NCBI GenBank assembly: GCA_910579575.1 | Contig: CAJTUM010000004.1 | Coordinates: forward strand, 62,001 to 126,000 | DNA: 64,000 nucleotides | Reading direction: 5' to 3' | From: an uncultured Eubacteriales bacterium | GTDB taxonomy: Bacteria > Bacillota > Clostridia > Oscillospirales > Butyricicoccaceae | Shown: one piece after another, positions 1-9,350 of the stretch | Layout of the letters: each line of letters starts with the position of its first letter | Numbering within the stretch: position 1 is the first letter of the stretch | Notes under the pieces: generated by a model | The model's input: only the letters and a program-made list of their open reading frames with translations | Told to the model about the DNA's origin: nothing | Database searches by the model: none | Translations under genes and position numbers: made by a program

Positions 1-1373
1 TTTGCCATTGGCATTCTTCAGACGCAGAGTGTTCTTCTCAGCGTTGTGGGAATCAACAATAGCATACTTCACTTCTTCCAGGAAGGCCAGATCGATAAAG
101 CCGTCGTTATCCTGGTCGACAAAGCGAATGTTGGCGTTAGATGTGGCAGACAGGTCAGCAAAGCCTTTGGCCTTGTTCTCAGCCTCAGTACCGTTGGTCT
201 TGGTGTTAGCTGTCAGAGTTTTAACTTCATCCAGGTTCTTAACCAACTTGATGGAGCGGCCGCCTGTTGTAGCAGATTCGCCTGTACCAACTGTCACGTT
301 GCCATACTGCTTGGCAGAACCGCCGTTATAGCCGTCAAATTTGATGGTTTCATAATCCTTGGTCTTATCTTTGCTAACAGTAACGTCAGCCAGAGTTTTA
401 TCATAGACCTTAGATTGGCCAGTCGCCAAAACAGCATAGACCTTCACGTCCATTGTAGTCAGGGTGCTGGACTTGTAATAAACCTTCACATACTGACCCA
501 GCAGGGAGGGATCGACTGTTGTTTTGAAAACGGTAGTCGGAGTTCCGCTCAGGCTGGACTTCACAACGCCCCGTTCAGCCAGGCTCTTTGTGCCAGACAG
601 CTCGATTTCGTCGCCGTCGTCATCCAAGGAAATTACTCCGCCCGCCAGAGAAACTCTGCCGGAATCTCTCAGATAACCTTCAACAGTATTCAGGCCCAGA
701 TACTGCTGGCCATAACTCTTGGAAGGATCAGTGGCATGGCCCATCACAACTTCGCCTCTGGAATAAGAGACATAAGGAGCGTTGATAGCGTTGGCCATCA
801 GGCGGGCTGTCCACTGCCGGGGAGCGGCGTTGTAGATAGTGGGCAGATAGTTAGTGGTGATGGCAGAAGTAGCGCCGTCGCGCAGCACATTGGTCTGCCA
901 GCCGTTGCCGGTGTAGCCCTGGACGTCAGCGCGATAGCCGATCATGCACAGCAACATCTTTGTCAGCTCAATGCCGGTGACGTTGCCGTTGGGATCGAAC
1001 TTGCGGGCGGAGCCTTCGTTCCAGCCGCTCATGATGCCCAGGTTGGTGGCGTAGTTGATGTAGCCTTCAGCCCAGTGGCCAGAGGGAACATCGGCGTAAA
1101 CGGAATTGCCCTTGAAGGCAGCGGCCTCGTCGTCCTGGCCGTTGTTCTTCAGGACGTAGATCATCTTGGCGGCCTGGGCCCGAGTCACGTTAGCGGTCGG
1201 GTTGAAGTCGCCCTTCTCGTCGCCTTGGAAGACGTCGAGAGCTGTCAGCAGCTGGATGTCCTCAACCAGGGAAGCATCGATCTGATCCTGGTCGTTGAAC
1301 GCGGCCCCAGCCATCATGGAAAACGCCATAGCGAAAACCATGGACAGCGCAAGAACTTTTTTAAGAGTTCTCA
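1..1373 (-). CDS. S-layer homology (SLH) domain surface protein, 3' end cut by window edge
   Basis: Reading leftward from the ATG at 1373, the frame stays open to base 1 (457 codons), so the C-terminus is outside the window. The protein starts MRTLKKVLALSMVFAMAFSM, a typical Sec signal peptide. It is followed at about residues 30 to 140 by SLH-type sequence (FNPTANVTRAQAAKMIYVLK, then a stretch with VPSGHWAEGYINYATNLGIM). SLH domains hold proteins to secondary cell-wall polymer, so this is most likely a cell-surface or S-layer protein. The rest is rich in Thr, Ser, Val and Asp without a catalytic motif I recognise. GGAGG lies just upstream of the start, and a good promoter is at 1445 to 1473. 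The frame on the other strand over this region is a shadow. Confidence 0.85.
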
Positions 1374-1444
1374 TGGTGGTTCATTCCTCCTGTAAAAATT
1401 TTTTTTTGCAAGGCTCCGGGCTGACCCCGTGCCTTACGAGTGCT

Positions 1445-1473
1445 ATGATACCAAACCTCGATTCTTTTTGCAA
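1445..1473 (-). promoter_or_regulatory. Predicted sigma-A promoter of the SLH protein gene
   Basis: On the minus strand, TTGCAA (1468 to 1473) and TATCAT (1445 to 1450) are separated by exactly 17 bases, about 70 bases upstream of the SLH start codon. A poly-A/T run follows in the leader. This is pattern matching only. Confidence 0.55.
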
Positions 1474-1499
1474 GAGGTTTTGGCCGGATGTAACAGAAG

Positions 1500-1791
1500 C
1501 GTAATGTTGGAGGATGCGGTTGACAAAGGGGGAGGGGGGGCCAAAACTCCCCCTCGGCGGAAAATGAATCCCCCCGCCACTTCGTGGCCCTCCCCCCTTT
1601 AGCAAGGGGGGCTTTTCTAAGACGCGGCCCTGTCCTTATTCATTGCCGCGCCCCGTCCTTCGCCAGCCCCCTCTGGGACGGCGGAGGCGCCCTTCTCCAT
1701 TGCCGCGTCCTCGTCCTTCGCCAGCCTCCCTTGCCAAAGGGAGGGGGACCGGCGAACGCCGGTGGAGGGATTCTCCCCCCCAACTCCGCCT
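1500..1791. repeat. Gene-free block of GC-rich palindromic intergenic repeats
   Basis: No gene is supported in this 1374 to 1791 gap. It holds stacked inverted repeats: a C6/G6 hairpin near 1594 to 1611, CCTCCCTT with AAAGGGAGG at 1725 to 1744, and ACCGGCG with CGCCGGT at 1748 to 1763. A roughly 33-base unit beginning CATTGCCGCG is present at 1640 and again, slightly diverged, at 1698. The open frames crossing it are GC-skew artefacts. It resembles the REP/MITE-like dispersed palindromes common in gut Clostridia. That comparison is from memory. Confidence 0.55.
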
Positions 1792-2154
1792 TTATTGCCT
1801 GATTCTCTCCTGCACAGCGCAATCAATGGCTTGACAGACGGCGGCAAAATTTTGATTCACTTCCTTATTAGATATACGCATGACGGTCAATCCCCACTGA
1901 CTTATCCATCTCGTGCGGATTTCATCATATTCCACTGCATCCGGCTGACCATGCTGACCGCCGTCTACTTCTATTACCAAGGCCGCTTAGCGACAATAAA
2001 AATCGACGATATAGCGACCAATTACTTTCTGTCGCAAAAAGCGGATAGGATATTGGCGCAAAAAATCATACCAAAGACGCCGCTCTTCTTTCGTCATGTT
2101 GCGGCGCAAACTTTGAGCTGCGCCAGTCAGGCGCGGCGTATGTTTTCGCTGCAT
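1792..2154 (-). pseudogene. DUF559-family endonuclease-like gene with one in-frame stop
   Basis: The ATG at 2154 opens a frame encoding a typical DUF559 N-terminus (NMTKEERRLWYDFLRQYP, then VIGRYIVDFYCR). This is interrupted by a TAA at 1987 to 1989. The same frame then continues with VIEVDGGQHGQPDAVEYDEI and ends VCQAIDCAV, the usual second half of the family. No frameshift is needed: a single codon change created the stop. DUF559 proteins are small Vsr-like, PD-(D/E)XK-type nuclease relatives often scattered through Clostridial genomes. The gene is about 120 codons, the full family length, so this is a recent nonsense lesion, or less likely a sequencing error. Confidence 0.8.
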
Positions 2155-2170
2155 AAGAGTTCCCTTTCTG

Positions 2171-3154
2171 TTACTTGTCCAGAACAACAGTTTTGATTTT
2201 GTTTATCCCCCTATTTTCGGCGGTTTCAATCCGCATTTGGGGGAATGTTTTCTGAAACCAGGCCATATTATCGTTTTTTTGCCCCCGCAGGGTGGAGAGT
2301 TGGCCTTTGGGGCATTGCAGCAGCACATGGGCCTGAGGCGGAAGCGCTTGCAACAGCGCTGCCGCCTGCCTCCGAGCCAAGCGGGCTTGCACGATCTGCC
2401 CCAAGGCCGGGTGATACGGCCCGGCTAACACAGCTTTGGCCAAATCCTCCGTGGGGTTGAGCCCCAAACGGATGACGGGAATCCGAGCCTGTTGAAAGAC
2501 TTCCAGCATATCGGCGCACCATTCGGCGGCCTGATCGATGGAAAGGGGCCGATAATCGACCCGCTGGGCCAACGGCGAGCCTCGAAGCACGCAGACTGGG
2601 TAAATGCGGACGGCGTCCGGCGCCAACGCGGCAATTTGCTCCGCCGTTTGGCGGCACAGGGCTCGGCTGTCGCCGGGCAGACCGGCCATAACCTGGAGGA
2701 CCAGCTCAAACCCTGCTTCTTTCACCCGTTTAGCCGCCCGACGCACGTCTTCCGCCGTATGCCCTCGGCCGGACTGACGCAAAACTTCGTCGTTCATGGA
2801 TTGAGCGCCCAGCTCCACTGTGCGGACGCCGTAACGCTGCAGCCGCTCCAGAATAGACCCGTCAATCGCGTCCGGCCTGGTGGAAATGCGCAGGCTTTTC
2901 ACCAAGCCCGCTTGCAAAAAAGGCTGGGCGGCTTGCAGATAGGCAATCTGCTCCTCTGCGGGAATAGCGGTAAAGCTACCCCCATAAAAGGCCAACTGCC
3001 CCCCCTCCGCCCAAGGCATAGCCTGGCGAACCACGGCCGGAATCGCGCTGGGCGCCGGGGCCTCCGGCGCGGCAATAGCGCGCTGGTCGCAAAAAACGCA
3101 TTGATGAGGGCAGCCCAGGTGAGGGATAAAAATAGGGATAATCGCCCGGTTCAT
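2171..3154 (-). CDS. Radical SAM protein, Elp3-like without acetyltransferase
   Basis: This is a 327-residue protein. Near the N-terminus it has the radical SAM cluster motif CPHQCVFC (CxxxCxxC), which binds the 4Fe-4S cluster that cleaves S-adenosylmethionine. FYGGSFTAIP and the ELGAQSMND stretch follow, as in the Elp3/TYW1-like radical SAM branch. It is too short to carry the GNAT acetyltransferase domain of true Elp3, so the substrate is unknown. Such genes commonly sit beside rnc in Clostridia. Its start overlaps the rnc stop by four bases, which points to translational coupling. Confidence 0.8.
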   Translation of the reverse strand: MNRAIIPIFIPHLGCPHQCVFCDQRAIAAPEAPAPSAIPAVVRQAMPWAEGGQLAFYGGSFTAIPAEEQIAYLQAAQPFLQAGLVKSLRISTRPDAIDGSILERLQRYGVRTVELGAQSMNDEVLRQSGRGHTAEDVRRAAKRVKEAGFELVLQVMAGLPGDSRALCRQTAEQIAALAPDAVRIYPVCVLRGSPLAQRVDYRPLSIDQAAEWCADMLEVFQQARIPVIRLGLNPTEDLAKAVLAGPYHPALGQIVQARLARRQAAALLQALPPQAHVLLQCPKGQLSTLRGQKNDNMAWFQKTFPQMRIETAENRGINKIKTVVLDK

Positions 3155-3834
3155 TGCCCCATCAGTTCCAAGGCCAGCCGAGCGGCCTCCTGCTCGGCCT
3201 CCTTTTTGCTGCGCCCCTGGCCCTGAGCGATGACGTTGGAGTTGATCAGCAGCTCGATGATAAAGCGTTTGTCATGGTCTGGCCCGGTTTCCCCCTTTAG
3301 CCGATAGGTCAAGGTTTCCTCCCGGTTTTTTTGCACAATCTCCTGTAAAGCGGTTTTGTAATCCAGCGGGTGGCGCGTATGGAAGGCCTCCTCGGCCTTT
3401 TCCTTGATATAATCCAAAATAAACCCTTTGGCGGCCTCTATGCCGCCGTCCAGATAGACGGCGGCCAACATGGCTTCCACCGCGTCGGCCAGCACAGAGG
3501 GCCTTCTCCGCCCGCCGCCGGCCTCCTCGCCGTGGCCCAGCAGCAGATGATCCCCCAGGCCCAGGCGCAGGGCGTATTCATACAAGGATTTTTCGCATAC
3601 GATAGAGGCCCGCAGCTTGGTCAGCTCCCCCTCGGGCATGGAGCGGAAATGGGCGTAGATATATTCCGCGCAGATAAAGCCCAGCACCGCGTCTCCCAAA
3701 AATTCCAGCCGCTCGTTGCTGCGGGCGCCTTTTTCCCGATTTTCATTGGCGTAAGAGCTGTGGGTCAGGGCGTTTTGCCGAAGCTGCTCGTTGCGAAAGG
3801 TATAACCGATTTCCAGCTGTGACTTTGGCGCCAT
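3151..3834 (-). CDS. rnc: Ribonuclease III
   Basis: This 227-residue protein cuts double-stranded RNA in rRNA processing and mRNA turnover. The signature NERLEFLGDAVL is near residue 40. The second acidic site falls in the SVLADAVEAMLAAVYLDGG stretch, and a C-terminal double-stranded-RNA-binding domain starts near residue 155 (DYKTALQEIVQK) and ends RSKKEAEQEAARLAL. Length and motifs are those of a complete enzyme. It lies downstream of acpP, which has its own terminator, and overlaps the next gene by four bases. Confidence 0.97.
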   Translation of the reverse strand: MAPKSQLEIGYTFRNEQLRQNALTHSSYANENREKGARSNERLEFLGDAVLGFICAEYIYAHFRSMPEGELTKLRASIVCEKSLYEYALRLGLGDHLLLGHGEEAGGGRRRPSVLADAVEAMLAAVYLDGGIEAAKGFILDYIKEKAEEAFHTRHPLDYKTALQEIVQKNREETLTYRLKGETGPDHDKRFIIELLINSNVIAQGQGRSKKEAEQEAARLALELMGQ

Positions 3835-3878
3835 AAGGAGGCCCTCCTTTTTTCATTCCGTTTTTTTCGTTCATGCAG

Positions 3879-3910
3879 AAAAGGCGCGGGGCTCTGGCCC
3901 TCGCGCCTTT
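3879..3910 (-). terminator. Terminator after acpP
   Basis: A GC-rich hairpin with arms AAAAGGCGCGGGGC and GCCCTCGCGCCTTT (one bulge) lies 24 bases past the acpP stop. On the minus strand it is followed by TTTTCTG. A second small hairpin (CCGGCG/CGCCGG, 3915 to 3930) precedes it. It probably limits but need not abolish read-through into rnc. Confidence 0.6.
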
Positions 3911-3933
3911 CCATCCGGCGGCTGCGCCGGGGC

Positions 3934-4170
3934 TTATTCGCCGATACGGTCCTTGATAAAATTGACCACGTCGCCCACGGTCTTCACGCCGTCCAGGGTT
4001 TCGTCCTCCACCTCGCCCAGTTCAAAAGCCTCTTCCACGCTCATAATCAGCTCCACCAGGTCCAGAGAGTCGGCGCCCAGGTCCTCCACAAAAGAGGTCT
4101 CTTCGGTAATCTCGTCTTTGGAGACGCCGAACTGTTGGGCGATAATGCCGCTCAGCTTATCAAATACCAT
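3934..4170 (-). CDS. acpP: Acyl carrier protein
   Basis: This 78-residue acidic protein carries the growing acyl chain in fatty-acid synthesis. The phosphopantetheine serine is in GADSLDLVELIM. The longer upstream frame is not used. The ATG at 4170 sits 7 bases after GGAGGT and gives the usual ACP start (MVFDKLSGIIAQQFG). It lies just downstream of plsX, the classic lipid pair, but has its own strong promoter at 4274 to 4302 and its own terminator, as expected for a very abundant protein. Confidence 0.97.
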   Translation of the reverse strand: MVFDKLSGIIAQQFGVSKDEITEETSFVEDLGADSLDLVELIMSVEEAFELGEVEDETLDGVKTVGDVVNFIKDRIGE

Positions 4171-4273
4171 TTTTGCCACCTCCGTTGCAGCAATTTCATA
4201 TCGCATACTATGCGGATTTGCCGATATCGTTTCATTCAAACGAGGGCGGGAAAAACCTTCCTCGCCGTCAGTG

Positions 4274-4302
4274 ATTATAACAAACAGGCGCCCTCTTGTA
4301 AA
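4274..4302 (-). promoter_or_regulatory. Predicted strong promoter of acpP
   Basis: On the minus strand, TTTACA (4297 to 4302) and a perfect TATAAT (4274 to 4279) are 17 bases apart, in the gap between plsX and acpP. The leader to the acpP ATG is about 95 bases. Confidence 0.65.
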
Positions 4303-4311
4303 GTAGCTGCG

Positions 4312-5346
4312 TCAGTTTTTTTCGTCGCCGACCGCCAGCGTCATGTGGTCGATATTTTCCGCAATGCTGGCGATAATGCCGCTTTCGGCGTATTGCACCG
4401 CCTGGCGGATCGCGCTCTTAAAGGCCCGAGGGTCGCTGGAGCCGTGGGCCTTGATCACCGGCTTGGCGATCCCCAGCAGCGGCGCGCCGCCCACCTCTTT
4501 GTAGTCCATTTTTTTCTTAAACGCGCCCAAGCCGTCCTTAACCAGCAAAGCGGCCATTTTGGTCCCCAGGTTTTTTAGAAACATCTTTTTCATCTCGCCG
4601 GCAAAATACATTCCCACGCCCTCATATGTCTTGAGCAGCACGTTGCCGGTAAAACCGTCGCACAACACCACGTCCGCCGCGCCAAAGGGCACGTCCCGTC
4701 CCTCGATATTGCCGATGAAATTCAGCCGGCCCGCCTGAGCCGCCTCCTGAAGCAGAGCATAGGTTTCCCGAAGAACAGGAGTGCCCTTGCTGGCCTCGGC
4801 GCCGTTGTTCATCAGCCCTACCTTGGGTTTGGCAATCCCCATCTGCTTCTGGGCGTAAAAGGAGCCCATATAGGCGAATTGAAGCAGATATTCCGGCGTA
4901 CACTCCACATTGGCGCCGCTGTCGATGAGCAGAGCGCCGCCCTTGTCCGTGGGCAGCACCGGCGCCAGAGCCGCCCGGCGCACGCCCCGTATCCGCTTGA
5001 CGTACATCGTGGAGCCCACCAGCACGGCGCCGGTGTTGCCGCTGGAGACCAGGGCGTCCCCTTCTCCGGCGCCCAGCATCCGCAGAGCCGCCGCCAAAGA
5101 GGAATCTTTTTTCTCTTTGGTAACGCTTGTGGCGCTGTCGCACATATCAATAACCTGCTCGGCGTGGACAATCTGGAGCTTATCCGCCGCGTCTCCCGCC
5201 TGGACGGCCTCCAGGCAGGCCCGAATTTCCGACTCTCTGCCCACCAACGCCGCGTCAATGCCAAATTCCCGCACAGCCAATACAGCGCCTTCTACCGTGC
5301 TGCGAGGGGCGTTGTCGCCGCCCATGGCGTCTATGATAATTTTCAT
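4312..5346 (-). CDS. plsX: Phosphate acyltransferase PlsX
   Basis: This 344-residue protein makes acyl-phosphate from acyl-ACP, the first step of phospholipid synthesis in Gram-positive bacteria. The start MKIIIDAMGGDNAP is the diagnostic PlsX N-terminus. SGNTGAVL, the GANVECTPEYLLQFA stretch and DGFTGNVLLKT are further family blocks. It is full length. Its start overlaps the trmFO stop by four bases, and acpP follows. Confidence 0.97.
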   Translation of the reverse strand: MKIIIDAMGGDNAPRSTVEGAVLAVREFGIDAALVGRESEIRACLEAVQAGDAADKLQIVHAEQVIDMCDSATSVTKEKKDSSLAAALRMLGAGEGDALVSSGNTGAVLVGSTMYVKRIRGVRRAALAPVLPTDKGGALLIDSGANVECTPEYLLQFAYMGSFYAQKQMGIAKPKVGLMNNGAEASKGTPVLRETYALLQEAAQAGRLNFIGNIEGRDVPFGAADVVLCDGFTGNVLLKTYEGVGMYFAGEMKKMFLKNLGTKMAALLVKDGLGAFKKKMDYKEVGGAPLLGIAKPVIKAHGSSDPRAFKSAIRQAVQYAESGIIASIAENIDHMTLAVGDEKN

Positions 5347-6671
5347 TGTGCCGCATCCTCCATTACAGTATCCCGATCTTGCTCAATCCGCTCCAGGGCC
5401 CGCTGGGCGACCTGTGCGTATCGATTGCGCTTGCCCCGCACGCGCTGCTCCAAGGGGTCGATCAACCCAAAATTGATATTCATGGGCTGGAAATCCCCTC
5501 CGTCATATTGGCTGATATGCCGAGCCAAAGCGCCGATGGCGGTCTGGGGCGAAAATGCAATCAACGGCCGCCCCGCCAGCTGCCGAGCCATATTGACGCC
5601 GCAGGCAAAGCCCGAGGCAATGGATTCCACATATCCCTCCACCCCGGTCATCTGCCCGGCAAACATCACCCGCGGGTCTTTTTTGGCCCGATAAAAGCCG
5701 TCCAGCGCCCGGGGAGAGCATAAGTAGCTGTTGCGGTGCATCACGCCATAGCGCAGAAACTCCGCCCGCTCCAGGCCGGGAATCATGGAGAACACCCGTT
5801 TCTGCTCTGGAAAACGCAGATGGGTCTGAAAGCCCACCAGATTGAACATCGTTCCCTGGCTGTTTTCCCGCCGCAGCTGAACCACGGCGTAGGGCTCTTC
5901 CCCCGTTCGGGGGTCGGGCAGGCCGACGGGCTTCATGGGGCCGTATCGCAGAGTGTCTTCCCCCCGCCGAGCCATAACCTCCACCGGCATACAGCCCTCA
6001 AACACCTTTTGATCCTCAAATCCATGGACGGGCGCCTGCTCCGCCTGACACAATTCCCGCCAAAAGGCCAGATATTGCTCCCGACTCATGGGGCAGTTGA
6101 TATAATCGAACCCGGTTCCTTTGCCGTAACGGGACGCGAAATAGGCTTTGTCCATATCCAGGCTGGCGGCGGAGACGATGGGCGCCGCCGCGTCATAAAA
6201 GCTCAGAGCCTGTTCTTCCCCCAGCCAGTCCACAATATTCTGGGCCAATGGGCCGTCGGTCAAAGGGCCGGTGGCGATAATCACAGGGCCCTCTGCCGGG
6301 ATTTTTTCCACATGGGCCTGCCGGGCGGCAATCAACGGATGGGCGGTCAGCTTTTCTGTAACCATTTGAGAAAACGCCTGCCTGTCCACCGCCAAAGCGC
6401 CGCCGGCATCCACCTTACAGGCGTCGGCGCAAGCGATCAGCAGGCTGCCCAAGCGGCGCAGCTCTTCCTTCAGCAAGCCGGCGGCGTTGGTCAGCTCGGC
6501 GGAGCGGAAGGAATTGGAGCACACCAGCTCGGCGAAAGTATCCGCGCTGTGGGCTGGGGTCCGGCGGCCCGGCTTCATCTCCAGCAGTTCGACCGATACT
6601 CCTCGCCGGGCCAGCTGCCAGGCCGCTTCTCCGCCGGCCAGGCCGGCGCCGATCACGGCGACCCGGCTCAT
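5343..6671 (-). CDS. trmFO: Methylenetetrahydrofolate-tRNA (uracil-5-)-methyltransferase TrmFO
   Basis: This 442-residue flavoprotein forms 5-methyluridine at position 54 of tRNA using methylenetetrahydrofolate. The FAD-binding N-terminus VAVIGAGLAGGEAAW and LVCSNSFRS are typical of TrmFO. GQMTGVEGYVESIASG and a late NINFGL follow. It is full length, and overlaps topA upstream and plsX downstream by four bases each, so the three are probably co-translated. Confidence 0.96.
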   Translation of the reverse strand: MSRVAVIGAGLAGGEAAWQLARRGVSVELLEMKPGRRTPAHSADTFAELVCSNSFRSAELTNAAGLLKEELRRLGSLLIACADACKVDAGGALAVDRQAFSQMVTEKLTAHPLIAARQAHVEKIPAEGPVIIATGPLTDGPLAQNIVDWLGEEQALSFYDAAAPIVSAASLDMDKAYFASRYGKGTGFDYINCPMSREQYLAFWRELCQAEQAPVHGFEDQKVFEGCMPVEVMARRGEDTLRYGPMKPVGLPDPRTGEEPYAVVQLRRENSQGTMFNLVGFQTHLRFPEQKRVFSMIPGLERAEFLRYGVMHRNSYLCSPRALDGFYRAKKDPRVMFAGQMTGVEGYVESIASGFACGVNMARQLAGRPLIAFSPQTAIGALARHISQYDGGDFQPMNINFGLIDPLEQRVRGKRNRYAQVAQRALERIEQDRDTVMEDAAQ

Positions 6672-9052
6672 TGCTCCGCCCCTTCCTGCTCTGTCTCTGC
6701 CGCCTTCTTTTTGGAGGCGGTTTTTTTCGGCGCGGCGGTTTTCTTGGCGGTTGTCGCCTTTTTCTCCGTCGCCTTTTTCGCGGCAGTTTTCTTCGCCGCC
6801 GTCTTCTTGGGCTTTTCTTCGCCCTCCGGCTGGCTTTCCGCCTTTTTGGCGCTCTTCCGGGTCGTCTTTTTGGCCGGCGCCTGCTGGGCCTCCGCCTGCT
6901 CCAGCGGCAGGGCCTGGGCCGCCGTTTCTGCCCCTTCCCCCTCCGTCTCTTTCTTTTTGCTTTTGCGCTGCGGCAGCTCTTCTTCATATCCGCAGCCCGG
7001 CTTATAGCAGACGTATTTTTTCTCCAGCTTGGTATACCGCTTGTACAGAGGCTCCCCGCAGTTGGGGCATTTCTTGTTGGGCGTGGGCTTATCCCAGGTC
7101 ATAAACGAGCAATCCGGGTTTTTTTCGCAGCCATAGTAATAATACCCGCTGCGGGATTTCTTTTTCACCAGCTTGGCGCCGCACAAGGGGCAGAGCACGC
7201 CGGTATCCTCGGTGATGGGCTTGGTGTTTTTGCATTCAGGGTACCCGGGGCAGGCCAGGAATTTGCCAAATCGGCCGGATTTGATCACCATCTTTCGCCC
7301 GCACAGTTCGCAGACAATATCGGTTTCTTCGTCCTTTACCTTGATGCGCTTTTTGTCCAGGTCCTTTTCCGCCTGAGCCAGCTCGCCGGCAAAGCCGTCG
7401 TAAAATTTCCGCAGGATCTTCACATAATCGGTTTTGCCCTGCTCCACTTCGTCCAGCTGTTCCTCCATGCCGGCGGTAAACTTGATGTCGATCACATCGT
7501 GAAATTTATCGATCATCAAATCGGTGACGGCCTCGCCCAAAGGCGTGGGCCGCAGGGCCTTGCCCTCTTTGACCACATAATCCCGGCCCAACACCACCGA
7601 AATCGTGGGAGCGTAGGTGCTGGGTCGGCCGATGCCCTTTTCCTCCATGGTGCGGATCAAGGACGCCTCGGTATACCGGGCGGGAGGCTGGGTGAAGTGC
7701 TGTTTGGGCTCGGTTTTCTTGTGTTTGGGCTGGTTCCCCTCTTCCAGCGGCGGCAGGGGGGCCTGATCGCCGTCGGCGGCGGCCTCGTCCAGCCCCTCCT
7801 CATACAAGGCTAAAAAGCCGGGAAAGGCCACCGTCTGCCCTGTAGCCCGGAAGATATAGCCGCCGCAGCCGATGTCCGCCGACGTGGTGTCCATCACAGC
7901 GTCGGTCATCTGGCTGGCGGTAAACCGGGACCAAATCAGCTTATAGAGCTTGTATTGGTCGGGGGTCAGGCTCTGGCGGATGCTGTCCGGGTCCATCTGG
8001 GGGTTGGTGGGGCGCACGGCCTCATGAGCGTCCTGAGCGGTTTTCTTGGTCTTGTAGTGCCGGGCCTTGTCGGGCAGGTAATCCTTTCCGAACCGCTGGT
8101 CAATATAATCCCGGGCGCCGGCCAAGGCGTCGTCGGAGATGCGCAGAGAGTCTGTTCGCATATAGGTGATCAGGCCGGTGCGGTCCTGCCCCTCGATCGC
8201 CACGCCCTCATAGAGCTCCTGCGCCACCATCATGGTGCGCTTAGCCGTCATCGAAAGCTTGCGGGAGGCCTCTTGCTGCAAAGTGGAGGTGATAAAGGGC
8301 GGAGCCGGGGTCCGCTTCTTTTTGGCCTTGCGCACTTTCTCCACCTGGTAGACGCCGCCGTCGATGGCGGTCAACACCTTGTTGGTCTCCTCTTCGTTGG
8401 CCAGCTCAAGTTTGCCCTGGCTGTTTCCATAGAAATTGGCGATAAAATTTTTCCGTCCGGCGGTCAGCGTCACCTGAATGGACCAGTATTCCTGGGGCTG
8501 AAAGGCCTGGATCTCCCGCTCCCGGTCCACCACCAGGCGGGTGACGGCAGACTGCACTCGGCCGGCGGAAAGGCCCGCCCGGACCTTGCGCCACAGAAAA
8601 GGGGAAAGCTGATATCCCACAATTCGATCCAGAATGCGCCTGCCCTGCTGGGCGTCCACCAGATTCATATCGATGTCCCGAGGGTTCTGTACCCCGGCGA
8701 TCACCGCTTTTTTGGTGATTTCGTTAAACGTGACTCGCTTGGTTTTGTCCTCCGGCAAATGCAACATTTCCTTCAGATGCCAGGAAATAGCCTCCCCTTC
8801 CCGATCCGGGTCGGTGGCCAGATAGATAAATTCGCTCTGGTCCGCCGCCTGCTTCAGGTCGTCTATGATTTTGTCCTTGCCGTCAATGGGTTCGTATTGA
8901 GGCGTAAAATCCCCCTCCAGGTCTACGCCCATGGTTTTTCTGGGCAAATCCCGCAAATGGCCCATAGACGCTTTGACCACATAATCCGGGCCCAGATATT
9001 TGCCAATCGTCTTGGCCTTAGCGGGGGATTCCACAATCAGCAGCTTTGACAT
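6668..9052 (-). CDS. topA: DNA topoisomerase I with Lys/Ala-rich tail
   Basis: This 794-residue type IA topoisomerase relaxes negative supercoils. The TOPRIM domain starts KLLIVESPAKAKTIGKYLG and contains DPDREGE. The active-site tyrosine lies in the GLITYMRTDSLRIS block. Three Cys4 zinc-binding modules follow (beginning CELCGRKM, CPLCGAKL and CPNCGEPL). The last 100 residues are a low-complexity Lys/Ala/Thr tail, rich in KKTAAKK-type repeats like a histone H1 tail. It has a long leader with an inverted repeat, and shares a transcript with trmFO and plsX. Confidence 0.97.
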   Translation of the reverse strand: MSKLLIVESPAKAKTIGKYLGPDYVVKASMGHLRDLPRKTMGVDLEGDFTPQYEPIDGKDKIIDDLKQAADQSEFIYLATDPDREGEAISWHLKEMLHLPEDKTKRVTFNEITKKAVIAGVQNPRDIDMNLVDAQQGRRILDRIVGYQLSPFLWRKVRAGLSAGRVQSAVTRLVVDREREIQAFQPQEYWSIQVTLTAGRKNFIANFYGNSQGKLELANEEETNKVLTAIDGGVYQVEKVRKAKKKRTPAPPFITSTLQQEASRKLSMTAKRTMMVAQELYEGVAIEGQDRTGLITYMRTDSLRISDDALAGARDYIDQRFGKDYLPDKARHYKTKKTAQDAHEAVRPTNPQMDPDSIRQSLTPDQYKLYKLIWSRFTASQMTDAVMDTTSADIGCGGYIFRATGQTVAFPGFLALYEEGLDEAAADGDQAPLPPLEEGNQPKHKKTEPKQHFTQPPARYTEASLIRTMEEKGIGRPSTYAPTISVVLGRDYVVKEGKALRPTPLGEAVTDLMIDKFHDVIDIKFTAGMEEQLDEVEQGKTDYVKILRKFYDGFAGELAQAEKDLDKKRIKVKDEETDIVCELCGRKMVIKSGRFGKFLACPGYPECKNTKPITEDTGVLCPLCGAKLVKKKSRSGYYYYGCEKNPDCSFMTWDKPTPNKKCPNCGEPLYKRYTKLEKKYVCYKPGCGYEEELPQRKSKKKETEGEGAETAAQALPLEQAEAQQAPAKKTTRKSAKKAESQPEGEEKPKKTAAKKTAAKKATEKKATTAKKTAAPKKTASKKKAAETEQEGAEQ

Positions 9053-9350
9053 TTTCGTCCCTCCCGGTTTTGATGATAGACGGCAAAATTGAAAAACGAG
9101 GCCGCCCAGCGCTTTTCAATTTTGTTTCGCCAGAAACGCTTATCCCTGCGAAATGCGTCGGCGCAGCAGGGCTCCCGTTTTTCCATTGAATACCGTTTTC
9201 CAAAAATCAGGGCGCGGCGGCCGCGCTCCCTATCGGCTGGGCGGCGGTTTTGCCCGAACGCCAGCCGACGCTTCTTTCACACAGGGGCTCGCGATAAACG
9301 CCGCCCCGTCCATCACCCGCCGGCGCTTGCCGACTATCATACCACGGTTT
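9053..9350 (-). promoter_or_regulatory. Long topA leader with 12-base inverted repeat
   Basis: No gene is seen in this gap between dprA and topA. It contains a perfect inverted repeat, CAAAATTGAAAA (9084 to 9095) with TTTTCAATTTTG (9113 to 9124), about 40 bases upstream of the topA start. The likely promoter is at the far end (9336 to 9364), giving a leader of roughly 275 bases. Confidence 0.4.

Noticed and set aside
46..1395. A 449-codon plus-strand open frame
   Set aside because: It is the shadow of the SLH gene on the minus strand, which has a signal peptide, a ribosome site and a promoter. The plus-strand product has no recognisable domain.
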